14,908 nt of DNA from Clostridia bacterium (GTDB lineage: Bacteria > Bacillota > Clostridia > Christensenellales > Borkfalkiaceae), in assembly GCA_017505675.1 (NCBI GenBank), contig JAFVOV010000065.1, positions 1-14,908 of the forward strand, read 5' to 3'. Position 1 is the first letter of the stretch; each line of letters begins with the position of its first letter. Made by a program: the position numbers and the translations under genes. Under the pieces are notes generated by a model. It saw nothing but the letters and a program-made list of their open reading frames with translations, searched no databases and had not been told where the DNA came from. Shown piece after piece: positions 1-7,341 of the stretch.

Positions 1-150
1 ATATAAATATAATTGCGCGGTTAAAGTTCGCAAGTGAAATTTATTATAAACTAAACTTATTTAAAAATCAACTTAAATTTCCGATTATTTAAATAAATTG
101 ACGGGTAAGGTTAAAAAACCTTTCGGAAAAAGTTTCTTTTAGAGGTGAAT
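1..150 (+). other. AT-rich leader upstream of the first gene
   Basis: No gene is seen here. The stretch is strongly AT-rich. It contains a TATAAT at 8-13, whose possible -35 would lie outside the window, and a TTGACG at 98-103 with no matching -10 at a normal distance. A small hairpin can form from AAGGTT at 107-112 and AACCTT at 117-122 with a four-base A loop. It is not followed directly by a T-run, so it does not look like an intrinsic terminator. A strong ribosome binding site, AGAGGTGA at 141-148, precedes the ATG at 151. The region probably holds the promoter and 5' leader of the first transcription unit, but I cannot place the promoter. Confidence 0.4.
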
Positions 151-1839
151 ATGGCAGGCAATATTCTTACACCAAACGCAATCTGGGGCGGTTTTAAAGT
201 TAATACGCCTATCGGTATAGAAGTCGTTGGGGAGAGAAGTAAAGGCAATATAATTTATTCTGACGTTTTTATTGAAGGTAGAAAAACGGCAGACGGTTGT
301 GTGGAAATTTTCGGCGTTTACGCTAAAAGCGCGCAACTGTCCGTTTCTACGCCGGCTATTCTCGTTTTGAATGATTTAGTTTCTGGCGTTGATTACACGC
401 TTATTGAAGATTTGGTTAAGCGTGGGTATGCCGTTCTTGCTATTGACCTTGCAGGGAAAGTAGACGGAAAAGAAAATTTTACCGTTTATCCAGAAAGCGT
501 GTCTTACGCAAATTATGAAACTGTAAAAGATAAACTTACCGCAGTTGACGGTGACGCTAATCAAACTTGTTGGTATGAATGGTGTTGCGCGGCGCGTTAC
601 GCGCTAGCGTTTTTAAAATCACAAAACGGCGTTTCAAAGGTCGGCGCTATCGCATCGGGTGACGTTGCTACCGTGCTTTGGCAAGTGGCTGGAACTGACG
701 AACTTTTAGACGCAGCCGCTTTTACGCTTAACGCAGGCTGGGCAGGGTATCGTGGAATTTATAAGTACGCTGGTACGGTAGAGCCACAGTTTGACGATAA
801 TATGTATAAATTTATAGCGGGTATTGAACCGCAGGCTTATGCAATGCACGTGAAATGCCCCGTTTTAATGCTTGCCGCAACCAACAGCAAACTTTACGAT
901 TGTGACCGTGTTTACGATACGGTTTCAAGAATAAATGAAAATCTTTTTAGGGCCGTTCATTATTCGGTTGGTTATGAAAAAGGCGTAGGGTTTAACGCTT
1001 ATCAAAATTTATTGTTGTTCTTTAACGAACTTTTAAATAAAGAAGGCGGTGTAGCAGAACTTCCTTTAGAACCTGAAATTAAATGCGAAATATTAAACGG
1101 CGAATTTTTAATTGAAGTTACGCCTTGTGTAAAAGACCTTGAAAGCGTAGCGGTTTACGTTTCTGAAGAACAAATTGCGCCAAGCGTTAGGTGTTGGCAA
1201 AAAATATCTGCGTTCACTTTATCTTCAGATGGTAAATATACGTTCAAATATTTACCGTATTCAAATTCGGGGATAGTTACTGTGTTCGCAACGGTAAAAC
1301 ACAACAGCGGTTTTGAACTTTGCACAAATATTGTGGCAAAGCGGTTTAAAGAAAATGAAATAAATCAAGCGTTTAAACAAAACATCATATATTCATCAAG
1401 GGAAGAAAATTCTGAAAGCGTGTTTACTTCTGTTGAAAAAGAATATGACTTTATTACCGTTTCTGATAAAAGCCCTGTAAAAGTAAAAAAAGGACCTATG
1501 GGCATATTAGGCGTTACGGCAAAGAACGGGCTGTTGACTTTTAAAATGGGCGCTAAACGCTATAAACCAACTGACGGCGCAATGCTTATGCTTGACATTT
1601 ACGTAAAAGAAAAGTGCGTGCTTACCGTTAAACTATTTGCCGATTACGCAGGCAATAGAACGGAATATATTGCAAACGTAAACGTTTTGGGCGGTGACGT
1701 ATGGCATAACGTTCAACTTGAAATGAATAAGTTTAAAACCTGCGAAGGTATGGCGCTTAAAAGTTACCAAAAGTTAGACGCTATCGGGTTTAGCGTTGAC
1801 GGGGTTGATTATCTTATAAACAACGCGCTATGGGTTTAA
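151..1839 (+). CDS. Alpha/beta-hydrolase-like protein with C-terminal beta-rich domain
   Basis: This encodes a 562-residue protein with no visible signal peptide or membrane segment, so it is probably cytosolic. Residues about 60-300 read like an alpha/beta-hydrolase: a hydrophobic strand PAILVLND near 66, then a helix and GYAVLAIDLAG, then an aromatic segment (WYEW), and a strand-turn-helix VGAIASGDVATVL around 164-176 where the nucleophile elbow should be. The canonical GxSxG is not present there. The only serine is S169 in an A-S-G-D context, so catalytic activity is uncertain. The remaining 260 or so residues are beta-strand rich and may be a sandwich or carbohydrate-binding type domain. 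I chose ATG 151 because AGAGGTGA lies just before it; an in-frame GTG at 145 falls inside that binding site. The closest analogy is to acetyl-xylan-esterase or dienelactone-hydrolase-like proteins, but the substrate cannot be inferred. Confidence 0.6.
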   Translation: MAGNILTPNAIWGGFKVNTPIGIEVVGERSKGNIIYSDVFIEGRKTADGCVEIFGVYAKSAQLSVSTPAILVLNDLVSGVDYTLIEDLVKRGYAVLAIDLAGKVDGKENFTVYPESVSYANYETVKDKLTAVDGDANQTCWYEWCCAARYALAFLKSQNGVSKVGAIASGDVATVLWQVAGTDELLDAAAFTLNAGWAGYRGIYKYAGTVEPQFDDNMYKFIAGIEPQAYAMHVKCPVLMLAATNSKLYDCDRVYDTVSRINENLFRAVHYSVGYEKGVGFNAYQNLLLFFNELLNKEGGVAELPLEPEIKCEILNGEFLIEVTPCVKDLESVAVYVSEEQIAPSVRCWQKISAFTLSSDGKYTFKYLPYSNSGIVTVFATVKHNSGFELCTNIVAKRFKENEINQAFKQNIIYSSREENSESVFTSVEKEYDFITVSDKSPVKVKKGPMGILGVTAKNGLLTFKMGAKRYKPTDGAMLMLDIYVKEKCVLTVKLFADYAGNRTEYIANVNVLGGDVWHNVQLEMNKFKTCEGMALKSYQKLDAIGFSVDGVDYLINNALWV

Positions 1840-1862
1840 GTTGAAACTAAAAAGGTATAATT

Positions 1863-2066
1863 ATGACGTATTGTGTAGGTGGAAAAATTATTTCCAGAAA
1901 AAATCACGCTTGTGGCGGGAACGAGTGGTTAATCGTTCGCACGGGCGCGGATATAAAAATAAAATGTTTAAAGTGCGGGAGAGCGGTTTTTTTATCCGTT
2001 GACGAAGTTCAAAGAATTGCAAAAACTTACGTCCCCGAAGAAGGAACTAATGGAAACAATGTATAA
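1863..2066 (+). CDS. DUF951 family small protein
   Basis: This is a 67-residue protein that fits the DUF951 family, widespread in Bacillota and of unknown function. The visible family features are an N-terminal H-x-C-G-G-N-E-W segment (around residues 17-23), then the stretch VRTGADIKIKCLKCGR with a C-x-x-C pair. Together with the upstream cysteine these could hold a zinc ion, although metal binding is inferred. The length matches the usual 60-70 residues of the family. The gene starts 23 bases after the preceding stop, with an AAAGG ribosome binding site at about 1851-1855. Its 3' end overlaps the start of the signal peptidase gene by 17 bases in another frame, which suggests co-translation. 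Role unknown. Confidence 0.85.
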   Translation: MTYCVGGKIISRKNHACGGNEWLIVRTGADIKIKCLKCGRAVFLSVDEVQRIAKTYVPEEGTNGNNV

Positions 2067-2661
2067 GGTCAGGGACAGCCTTGCCGATAAAATTAAAAAG
2101 AAAGAGCGTTCAGATTTAATGTTTCTGCTGGTTTTAGGCATTATAGTAATCATAATGTCGGTTACGGTTGTTTTATATACGGCAGTATTTTTTAACGTGG
2201 TGGTTGACGGGCCGTCTATGAACAATACTTTAACCACGGGTGACGTTTTGGTCGCATCTAAAAATAAAGGCGTTGAGCGTGGCTCGCTTATAGTTATTGA
2301 CGGTGAAAAACCTAACGGTAAAGGCGGATACGACTGGTTGATTAAACGCGCCATTGCCGTTGAAGGCGATACCGTTTATATCGCGAACGGTTACGTTTAC
2401 GTAAACGGTGAAAAACTTGATGAAGATTATGTTAAAACCAAAGGCGTAACCGACCCTATTGATTCGGCTTGGGCAACGCCTAAAACGCTTAATGAAAACG
2501 AAGTTTTTTATTTGGGGGATAATAGAACCAACAGTTCAGACAGTAGAATGTACGGAACTTGCAAAGAAGAACAGATTGTAGGCGTGGTTGAAAACTGGTC
2601 GCTCTCTGTTAGATGGCTTAACGGATTTTTATACGATTTAGGCTCAATATTCAGAAGATAA
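2050..2661 (+). CDS. lepB: Signal peptidase I
   Basis: This is a type I signal peptidase, the membrane enzyme that cuts signal peptides from exported proteins on the outer face of the membrane. The 203-residue product has a charged N-terminus (residues 12-22), one transmembrane helix (about 23-48), then the catalytic serine box DGPSMNNTL with S56. The general base lies in the box WLIKRAIAVEGD, K99. The conserved GDNRTNSSDSR box follows near residue 160. All family boxes are intact. The start was set at ATG 2050, preceded by AAGGA at 2041-2045. A TTG at 1999 would lengthen the protein by 17 residues but lies deep inside the DUF951 gene and has no good binding site. The 17-base overlap suggests translational coupling. 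S26 family members include the SipS type of Bacillus subtilis, but the paralogue cannot be assigned. Confidence 0.93.
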   Translation: METMYKVRDSLADKIKKKERSDLMFLLVLGIIVIIMSVTVVLYTAVFFNVVVDGPSMNNTLTTGDVLVASKNKGVERGSLIVIDGEKPNGKGGYDWLIKRAIAVEGDTVYIANGYVYVNGEKLDEDYVKTKGVTDPIDSAWATPKTLNENEVFYLGDNRTNSSDSRMYGTCKEEQIVGVVENWSLSVRWLNGFLYDLGSIFRR

Positions 2662-2681
2662 GGCGCTATTCGGGGGATAAA

Positions 2682-3191
2682 TTGATACTTTATAAAAACC
2701 GACTTATACTCGGTATAATCAGAAAATTTTTTAATATCGTGTTTACGGCGATTAACGCTATATTATCGGTGTTTAATCTGCAATTTACGGCGTTAATTGC
2801 GCTTATAGGCGTGGTGCTGTATTTTACGGGCGCGCTTGAAGGTAACGCGGCGTTTAAATTGATATATGAAATAATTTTAATACTGTCAATAGTATACGCA
2901 ATAATTGCAACCGTAAAAAAGATGCTTGGGTTGGGCAAAAAAAAGGTTAAGCGCAGTAAGGGCGCGCAGTTGGTTTCGGGTAAAGATGATAACTCTCAAC
3001 AAGAAACTAACGCCCCAGCCGTTAAAAACGAAGTCCCCGAAACGATAAAAGAAGATAACGCGAACGAAAAGCCGATTTACTATAGAGTGAAACAAAACCG
3101 TGATTACGTTATGGCTGAATATTCCGATAGATATGAACTTTACCGCATAGAGAGCGGAACACTTAAAAAAATACGAACTGATTACAAATAA
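2682..3191 (+). CDS. Small membrane protein of unknown function
   Basis: I do not recognise this 169-residue protein. It begins at a TTG (2682) with a good GGGGG ribosome binding site at 2672-2676. The N-terminal 80 residues are hydrophobic: an amphipathic stretch (about 8-31), then likely membrane helices at about 33-52 and 61-78. They are followed by a very basic patch (GKKKVKRSK, about 84-92), expected on the cytoplasmic side, and a polar, probably disordered linker to about residue 130. The last 40 residues (YYRVKQNRDYVMAEY and on to the end) look like a small folded beta-type tail. It sits 20 bases after signal peptidase I and 11 bases before another small membrane protein, so the three are probably co-transcribed. 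No function is inferred. Confidence 0.75.
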   Translation: MILYKNRLILGIIRKFFNIVFTAINAILSVFNLQFTALIALIGVVLYFTGALEGNAAFKLIYEIILILSIVYAIIATVKKMLGLGKKKVKRSKGAQLVSGKDDNSQQETNAPAVKNEVPETIKEDNANEKPIYYRVKQNRDYVMAEYSDRYELYRIESGTLKKIRTDYK

Positions 3192-3202
3192 CGGAGAAAA
3201 TT

Positions 3203-3718
3203 ATGATAGATTATTTTGTTGAACAAGATTTTTTAGATGCTAAAAAACAAAGGAAAAAAGTCCTTTCAATTTATTTTATAGTGCTTGCAGTTTATCTTGT
3301 TATAAGCGTGGGGCTATATATTTGGTATAGAACGCTACCGTATCATTCGCCAACGATTACTACGGTAAAACTAATTCATTATCCACTAACTGCGATTATG
3401 ACCGTGTTTTCTTTTATTTATTTAGGCGTGCCTTTTAAGCGTGTGAATAGATATTATCAACTCACTAAAAATATGATTACGGGATTAAAAGAAACTTCTA
3501 CCGGCAGTTTTTTTGAGTATGATGAAACTTTACAAGATAAAGACGGCGTGGATTTTAAATCACTTGTGTTTATTGAATGGAATAAATATAAAAACGACTT
3601 TTTTGAAAGAAAGGTTTTAGTGTTTGATGAAAAACCTTTCCCTGAACTTAAAGAAAATCAAAACGTAAAATACGTTACGCAAGGTAACGTGCTTGTGAAA
3701 TACGAAATTTTATCATAA
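3203..3718 (+). CDS. Two-helix membrane protein of unknown function
   Basis: I do not recognise this 171-residue protein. After a short charged N-terminus rich in lysine and arginine (residues 14-19), two membrane helices are predicted by eye at about 20-42 and 57-76, joined by a short loop with several threonines and prolines. By the positive-inside rule both ends are cytoplasmic. Residues 80-171 form a soluble domain with alternating hydrophobic residues that could be a small beta domain, rather like the cytosolic parts of PH-like or YcxB-like membrane proteins, but this is only a resemblance. The start is an ATG with GGAG at about 3193-3196. It follows the previous membrane protein by 11 bases and precedes the ACT-domain gene by 15 bases. 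Confidence 0.75.
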   Translation: MIDYFVEQDFLDAKKQRKKVLSIYFIVLAVYLVISVGLYIWYRTLPYHSPTITTVKLIHYPLTAIMTVFSFIYLGVPFKRVNRYYQLTKNMITGLKETSTGSFFEYDETLQDKDGVDFKSLVFIEWNKYKNDFFERKVLVFDEKPFPELKENQNVKYVTQGNVLVKYEILS

Positions 3719-3733
3719 CAAAGGAGTGTTATT

Positions 3734-4003
3734 ATGAGAGCAATAGTAACGGTAATCGGTAAAGACAAAGCAGGTATTATCGCAAAGGTAAGCACCGCTT
3801 TAGCAGAAAATTCAGTAAATATTGAAGACATAAGCCAAACTATAGTGCAAGGTAATTTTACTATGCTTATGCTTTGTGACCTTTCGGGCGCTAAACTCAC
3901 CCTTAAAGAATTAAAAAACAACCTTTTAGAATTAGGTGAAAAAATAGGCGTATCTATTCACGTTCAGCACGAAGATATTTTTAACGCAATGCACAAAATT
4001 TAA
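3734..4003 (+). CDS. ACT domain protein, UPF0237 family
   Basis: This is an 89-residue stand-alone ACT domain protein of the UPF0237 family. ACT domains are small regulatory folds that usually bind amino acids. The N-terminal strand and first helix, MRAIVTVIGKDKAGIIAKVS, show the typical G-x-D-x-x-G-I turn, and the second half carries the strand FTMLMLCDLS followed by an amphipathic helix. The whole protein is one ACT unit with no attached enzyme. A perfect AAGGAG (3721-3726) precedes the ATG. The UPF0210/PFL gene starts 17 bases downstream; this pair is conserved side by side in many Bacillota and some archaea, so the ACT protein probably senses or modulates something for its neighbour. The ligand is unknown. 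Confidence 0.92.
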   Translation: MRAIVTVIGKDKAGIIAKVSTALAENSVNIEDISQTIVQGNFTMLMLCDLSGAKLTLKELKNNLLELGEKIGVSIHVQHEDIFNAMHKI

Positions 4004-4020
4004 CGGAAGGGAGATAAATT

Positions 4021-5376
4021 ATGCTTAATAGAAATGAAATACTCGAAACTATCAATATGGTAGAAAAAGAGCATTTTGACGTTCGTACGATAACTATGGG
4101 TATATCGCTTATCCCTTGTATTCGTGATGATGCTGAAAAGACGGCAACGCTTTGTTATGATAGAATTTGTAAGAAAGCGAAAAACATAGTTAAAGTGGCT
4201 GAAGATTTGGGCGCGGAATACGGTATTCCGATTATCAACAAGCGCGTTTCAATTACCCCTGCAAGTTTACTCACTTCTTCTTTTTCTGGTAAAGAAGTCG
4301 TTCTTGCAAAAGCGCTTGACCGCGCGGCAAAAACGGTTGGCGTAGACTTTTTAGGTGGTTATTCCGCTTTAGTGCATAAGGGTATGACTTCTTATGAAAA
4401 ATCTTTCATTGAAAGTATCCCTGAAGCGCTATCCGTTACCGATAGAATGTGTTCTTCAGTGAACGTTGGCTCGTCTAAAGCAGGTATAAATATGGATGCC
4501 GTGCGTTTAATGGGCAAAATCATTAAACAAACTGCGGAAGTTACTAAAGATAGGGACGGTTTTGGTTGCGCAAAGTTAGTAGTATTTTGTAACGCCGTTG
4601 AAGATAATCCCTTTATGGCAGGCGCGTTTCACGGCGTAGGTGAAGGTGAAACTGTTATTAACGTCGGCGTATCTGGCCCAGGCGTAGTTCACCACGCGTT
4701 AAAGAGCATTAAAGGCGCGTCTATTGACGAAGTTGCTGAAACAATCAAAAAGACGGCTTTTAAGATAACCCGCGCAGGTCAACTTATCGCTAAAGAAGCA
4801 TCAAAAAGATTAAACGCTGAATTCGGCATAGTTGATTTATCGCTTGCGCCAACACCCGTTATGGGCGATAGCGTAGCGCATATTTTAGAAGAAATCGGGC
4901 TAGATTCGGTTGGCGCGCACGGAACTACTGCTGCACTTGCAATGCTTAACGACGCAGTTAAAAAAGGCGGTGTTATGGCAAGTTCTAACGTCGGCGGACT
5001 TTCAGGCGCGTTTATCCCCGTGAGCGAAGATATCGGAATGATTAACGCGGCAAAAAGTGGCGCTATTACTTTAAGTAAGTTAGAAGCAATGACTTGCGTT
5101 TGTAGCGTAGGTATTGATATGGTTGCAATTCCCGGTGATACGCCTGATACTACTATTTCTGGTATGATAGCAGACGAAGCGGCAATAGGTATGATAAATA
5201 ATAAAACTACTGCCGTTCGCGTTATTCCCGTGCCTAATAAAGGTGTTGGTGATTTTGTTGAATTCGGTGGGCTTTTGGGTAGCGCGCCTATTATGGCGGT
5301 TAGTCCTTACGGATGCTCTCCGTTTATAGAACGCGGTGGCAGAATGCCTGCGCCTATTCACAGTAATAAAAATTAA
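4021..5376 (+). CDS. UPF0210 (PFL family, DUF711) protein
   Basis: This is a 451-residue UPF0210/DUF711 family protein, full length for the family. These proteins have a fold related to pyruvate formate-lyase/glycyl-radical enzymes, but their reaction has not been established to my knowledge. Family landmarks visible here are the start around ETINMVEKEHFDVRTITMGISL, the segment CSSVNVGSSKAGINMDAV in the middle, GVSGPGVV, LAPTPVMGDSVAHILEEIGL, and the C-terminal IMAVSPYGCSPFIERGGRMPAPI. It is soluble with no membrane segments. It follows the ACT protein by 17 bases with a GGAAGGGAG binding site, and is almost certainly made together with it. The gene ends the first transcription block, because the 193-base structured gap follows. 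Confidence 0.93.
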   Translation: MLNRNEILETINMVEKEHFDVRTITMGISLIPCIRDDAEKTATLCYDRICKKAKNIVKVAEDLGAEYGIPIINKRVSITPASLLTSSFSGKEVVLAKALDRAAKTVGVDFLGGYSALVHKGMTSYEKSFIESIPEALSVTDRMCSSVNVGSSKAGINMDAVRLMGKIIKQTAEVTKDRDGFGCAKLVVFCNAVEDNPFMAGAFHGVGEGETVINVGVSGPGVVHHALKSIKGASIDEVAETIKKTAFKITRAGQLIAKEASKRLNAEFGIVDLSLAPTPVMGDSVAHILEEIGLDSVGAHGTTAALAMLNDAVKKGGVMASSNVGGLSGAFIPVSEDIGMINAAKSGAITLSKLEAMTCVCSVGIDMVAIPGDTPDTTISGMIADEAAIGMINNKTTAVRVIPVPNKGVGDFVEFGGLLGSAPIMAVSPYGCSPFIERGGRMPAPIHSNKN

Positions 5377-5396
5377 GGCTCTGACACAAACTCTGA

Positions 5397-5530
5397 CTGA
5401 TTTTTAGCGGAAAAATACTACAAATTACTTCGTGTTTTGCGCGAGCACAGACCGCAAAGGGTATGCGCCCTTACAAGAACACTCGTCCTTTTTGTATTTT
5501 TCACGCTAAAACGTAAAAATTACTAATCAG
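5397..5530. repeat. Imperfect inverted repeat enclosing smaller hairpins
   Basis: The gap between the UPF0210 gene and pepF (5377-5569) holds a clear long-range inverted repeat. Bases 5402-5418 pair with 5494-5511 over 17 base pairs, with a single unpaired A at 5503. A further CTGAT (5397-5401) can pair with ATCAG (5526-5530) outside a 14-base bulge. The 75-base interior contains three shorter pairings: GTGTT 5432-5436 with AACAC 5478-5482; TTTGCG 5436-5441 with CGCAAA 5453-5458; and GGG 5459-5461 with CCC 5468-5470 (AAGGG/CCCTT if two more pairs are used). The pairings share a few bases, so not all form at once. It could be a structured 5' leader of pepF, a miniature inverted-repeat element, or a small RNA; the sequence alone does not decide. 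No target-site duplication was seen. Confidence 0.6.
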
Positions 5531-5569
5531 CCATTTTTTGTGATATAGCCAAAATTAAAAGAGGTTAAA

Positions 5570-7321
5570 ATGTCAAATAAGTATAAGTGGGCAACGGAAG
5601 AAATTTACCAAAGCGTTGAAAAGTGGAACGAAGAATTTAATTCGGTATCTAAACAAATTGACTTTGAGCGCTTTAGGGGGAAACTTGGCAACGCGCAAAG
5701 TTTTTTAGAGTGTATGAAAGAGCAAGAACGCGTTGGCAGAACGGTTGAAAAACTTTCCGTTTACGCAATGATGAAGCACGACGAAAACACTAAAGACGCG
5801 CTTTACGATTCTTTGACTTCAAAGATAACCGCGCTCGGCGCAAAACTCGGCGCAAATACTGCGTTTATTATGCCCGAACTTACCGCGCTTAATGAAGAAG
5901 TTCTTAAATCTTATATAGAAAACCCAAAACTTAAAGATTACGATTATTTTTTAAAAGGCGTGCTTATTGAAAAAGAACACGTTTTATCTGAAAACGAAGA
6001 AAGGTTGCTTGCGGAAAGTAGCGAAGCGCTTTCTGGGTTTAGAGATATTTTTACTAAAATTGACAATGCAGATTTACCTTTAACCGAAGTGAAACACGGA
6101 AAAGAGAGAATTCCATTAAGTCACGGAACTTACGGCGTTATTATGCACGGTGAAGATAGGGCGTTAAGAAAGAAAACTTTTAATAAATATTACGGCGCGT
6201 ATATTTCGCTTATTAACACGATTGCGTCTACTTATTACGGAAACGTTAAAAAGGACGTGTTTTACGCCAAGGCAAGAAAATTCAACTCTGCGTTAGAACG
6301 CGCGCTTTTCGGTGAAGACGTAAAAAAAGAAGTTTACGATAATTTGATTAAAACCACTACCGAAGCGCTACCGTTACTTCACTCTTATATGGCGGAAAAG
6401 AAAAAACTTCTCGGCTTAAAAAAGATGTATATGTATGACGTATACGTTCCTGTTGTTGAAGGCGCGGAATTAAAGTTAGAGTATGAAGACGCTTACGACT
6501 TGGTCGTTAAGGGGCTTGCTCCGCTCGGCAAAGAATATTGTGAACTTTTATTAAAGGCTAAAAACGAACGCTGGATAGACGTTTATGAATCGGACGGCAA
6601 AAGGAGTGGCGCATATAGCGTTGCCGTATACGATACGCACCCTTACGTTTTATTAAATTATCAAAAAACCACGCACGACGTTTTTACTATCGCGCACGAA
6701 ATGGGGCATAGCATCCACTCTTATTTTTCTAATAGAACGCAATGTTACGCAAAAGCGGACTATAGAATTTTCGTTGCGGAAGTTGCAAGCACGGTCAACG
6801 AAGTGTTGCTATTAAGATATATGCTCGGCGCGGAAAAAGACGTTAAACTTAAAAAATACCTTTTATCGTATCTTTTAGAGATGATAAGAACTACGCTTTT
6901 CCGCCAAACGCAGTTTGCTGAATTTGAACAATTCTCGCACGCCACGGTAGAGAGCGGTGAACCTTTAACTAAAGAAAACCTTTCTGAAGAATATTTGCGC
7001 CTTAACAAAAAGTATTACGGTAAAGCAGTTGAAAGCGAAGGCAATATTAAATACGAATGGGCAAGAATACCGCATTTTTATAGAGCGTTTTACGTTTATA
7101 AATACGCAACTGGTATTATAAGCGCGCTGGCTATTGCGGATAGAATTTTAACCGAAGGTAAACCCGCCGTTGACGATTATTTTAAGTTTTTATCTTCGGG
7201 TGGCTCTGATAGCCCCGTGGAACTACTTAAAATTGCGGGCGTAGATTTAACTGATGAAAAACCTTTCCTTTCGGCGTTTAAAGTGTTTAAAGATACGCTG
7301 GAAGAATTTAAGAAACTCTAA
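5570..7321 (+). CDS. pepF: Oligoendopeptidase F, M3 family metallopeptidase
   Basis: This is a zinc endopeptidase of family M3 that degrades short peptides in the cytoplasm. The 583-residue product is close to the usual 600 for PepF. The zinc motif is HEMGH at 376-380 (H376 and H380 as ligands, E377 as catalytic base), and the third ligand is E404 in the downstream AEVASTVNE motif. The N-terminal half is the helical PepF domain, beginning with the typical KWATEEIYQSVEKWNEEF. There is no signal peptide. The start ATG has GAGG at 5561-5564. It follows the only long intergenic gap of the window, so it may begin a new transcription unit running on into dnaB, whose start lies 20 bases beyond the pepF stop. 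The physiological substrate is not known. Confidence 0.95.
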   Translation: MSNKYKWATEEIYQSVEKWNEEFNSVSKQIDFERFRGKLGNAQSFLECMKEQERVGRTVEKLSVYAMMKHDENTKDALYDSLTSKITALGAKLGANTAFIMPELTALNEEVLKSYIENPKLKDYDYFLKGVLIEKEHVLSENEERLLAESSEALSGFRDIFTKIDNADLPLTEVKHGKERIPLSHGTYGVIMHGEDRALRKKTFNKYYGAYISLINTIASTYYGNVKKDVFYAKARKFNSALERALFGEDVKKEVYDNLIKTTTEALPLLHSYMAEKKKLLGLKKMYMYDVYVPVVEGAELKLEYEDAYDLVVKGLAPLGKEYCELLLKAKNERWIDVYESDGKRSGAYSVAVYDTHPYVLLNYQKTTHDVFTIAHEMGHSIHSYFSNRTQCYAKADYRIFVAEVASTVNEVLLLRYMLGAEKDVKLKKYLLSYLLEMIRTTLFRQTQFAEFEQFSHATVESGEPLTKENLSEEYLRLNKKYYGKAVESEGNIKYEWARIPHFYRAFYVYKYATGIISALAIADRILTEGKPAVDDYFKFLSSGGSDSPVELLKIAGVDLTDEKPFLSAFKVFKDTLEEFKKL

Positions 7322-7341
7322 ATAGATAAGGAGAGATTATT

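Noticed and set aside
8..13. TATAAT as a promoter -10
   Set aside because: In such AT-rich sequence this hexamer is expected by chance, and its -35 would lie outside the window.
107..122. Hairpin AAGGTT/AACCTT as an intrinsic terminator
   Set aside because: Short AT-rich stem with no immediate T-run; more likely a chance palindrome.
5379..5397. Direct repeat CTCTGAC at 5379-5385 and 5391-5397
   Set aside because: Seven bases repeated once with a 12-base period; too short to call an operator or an array without other copies.
5521..5549. Possible extended -10 promoter (TGATATAGC at 5541-5549) for pepF
   Set aside because: The -10 is only partly matched and no good -35 lies at the proper distance; a start site there would leave almost no leader before the ribosome binding site.
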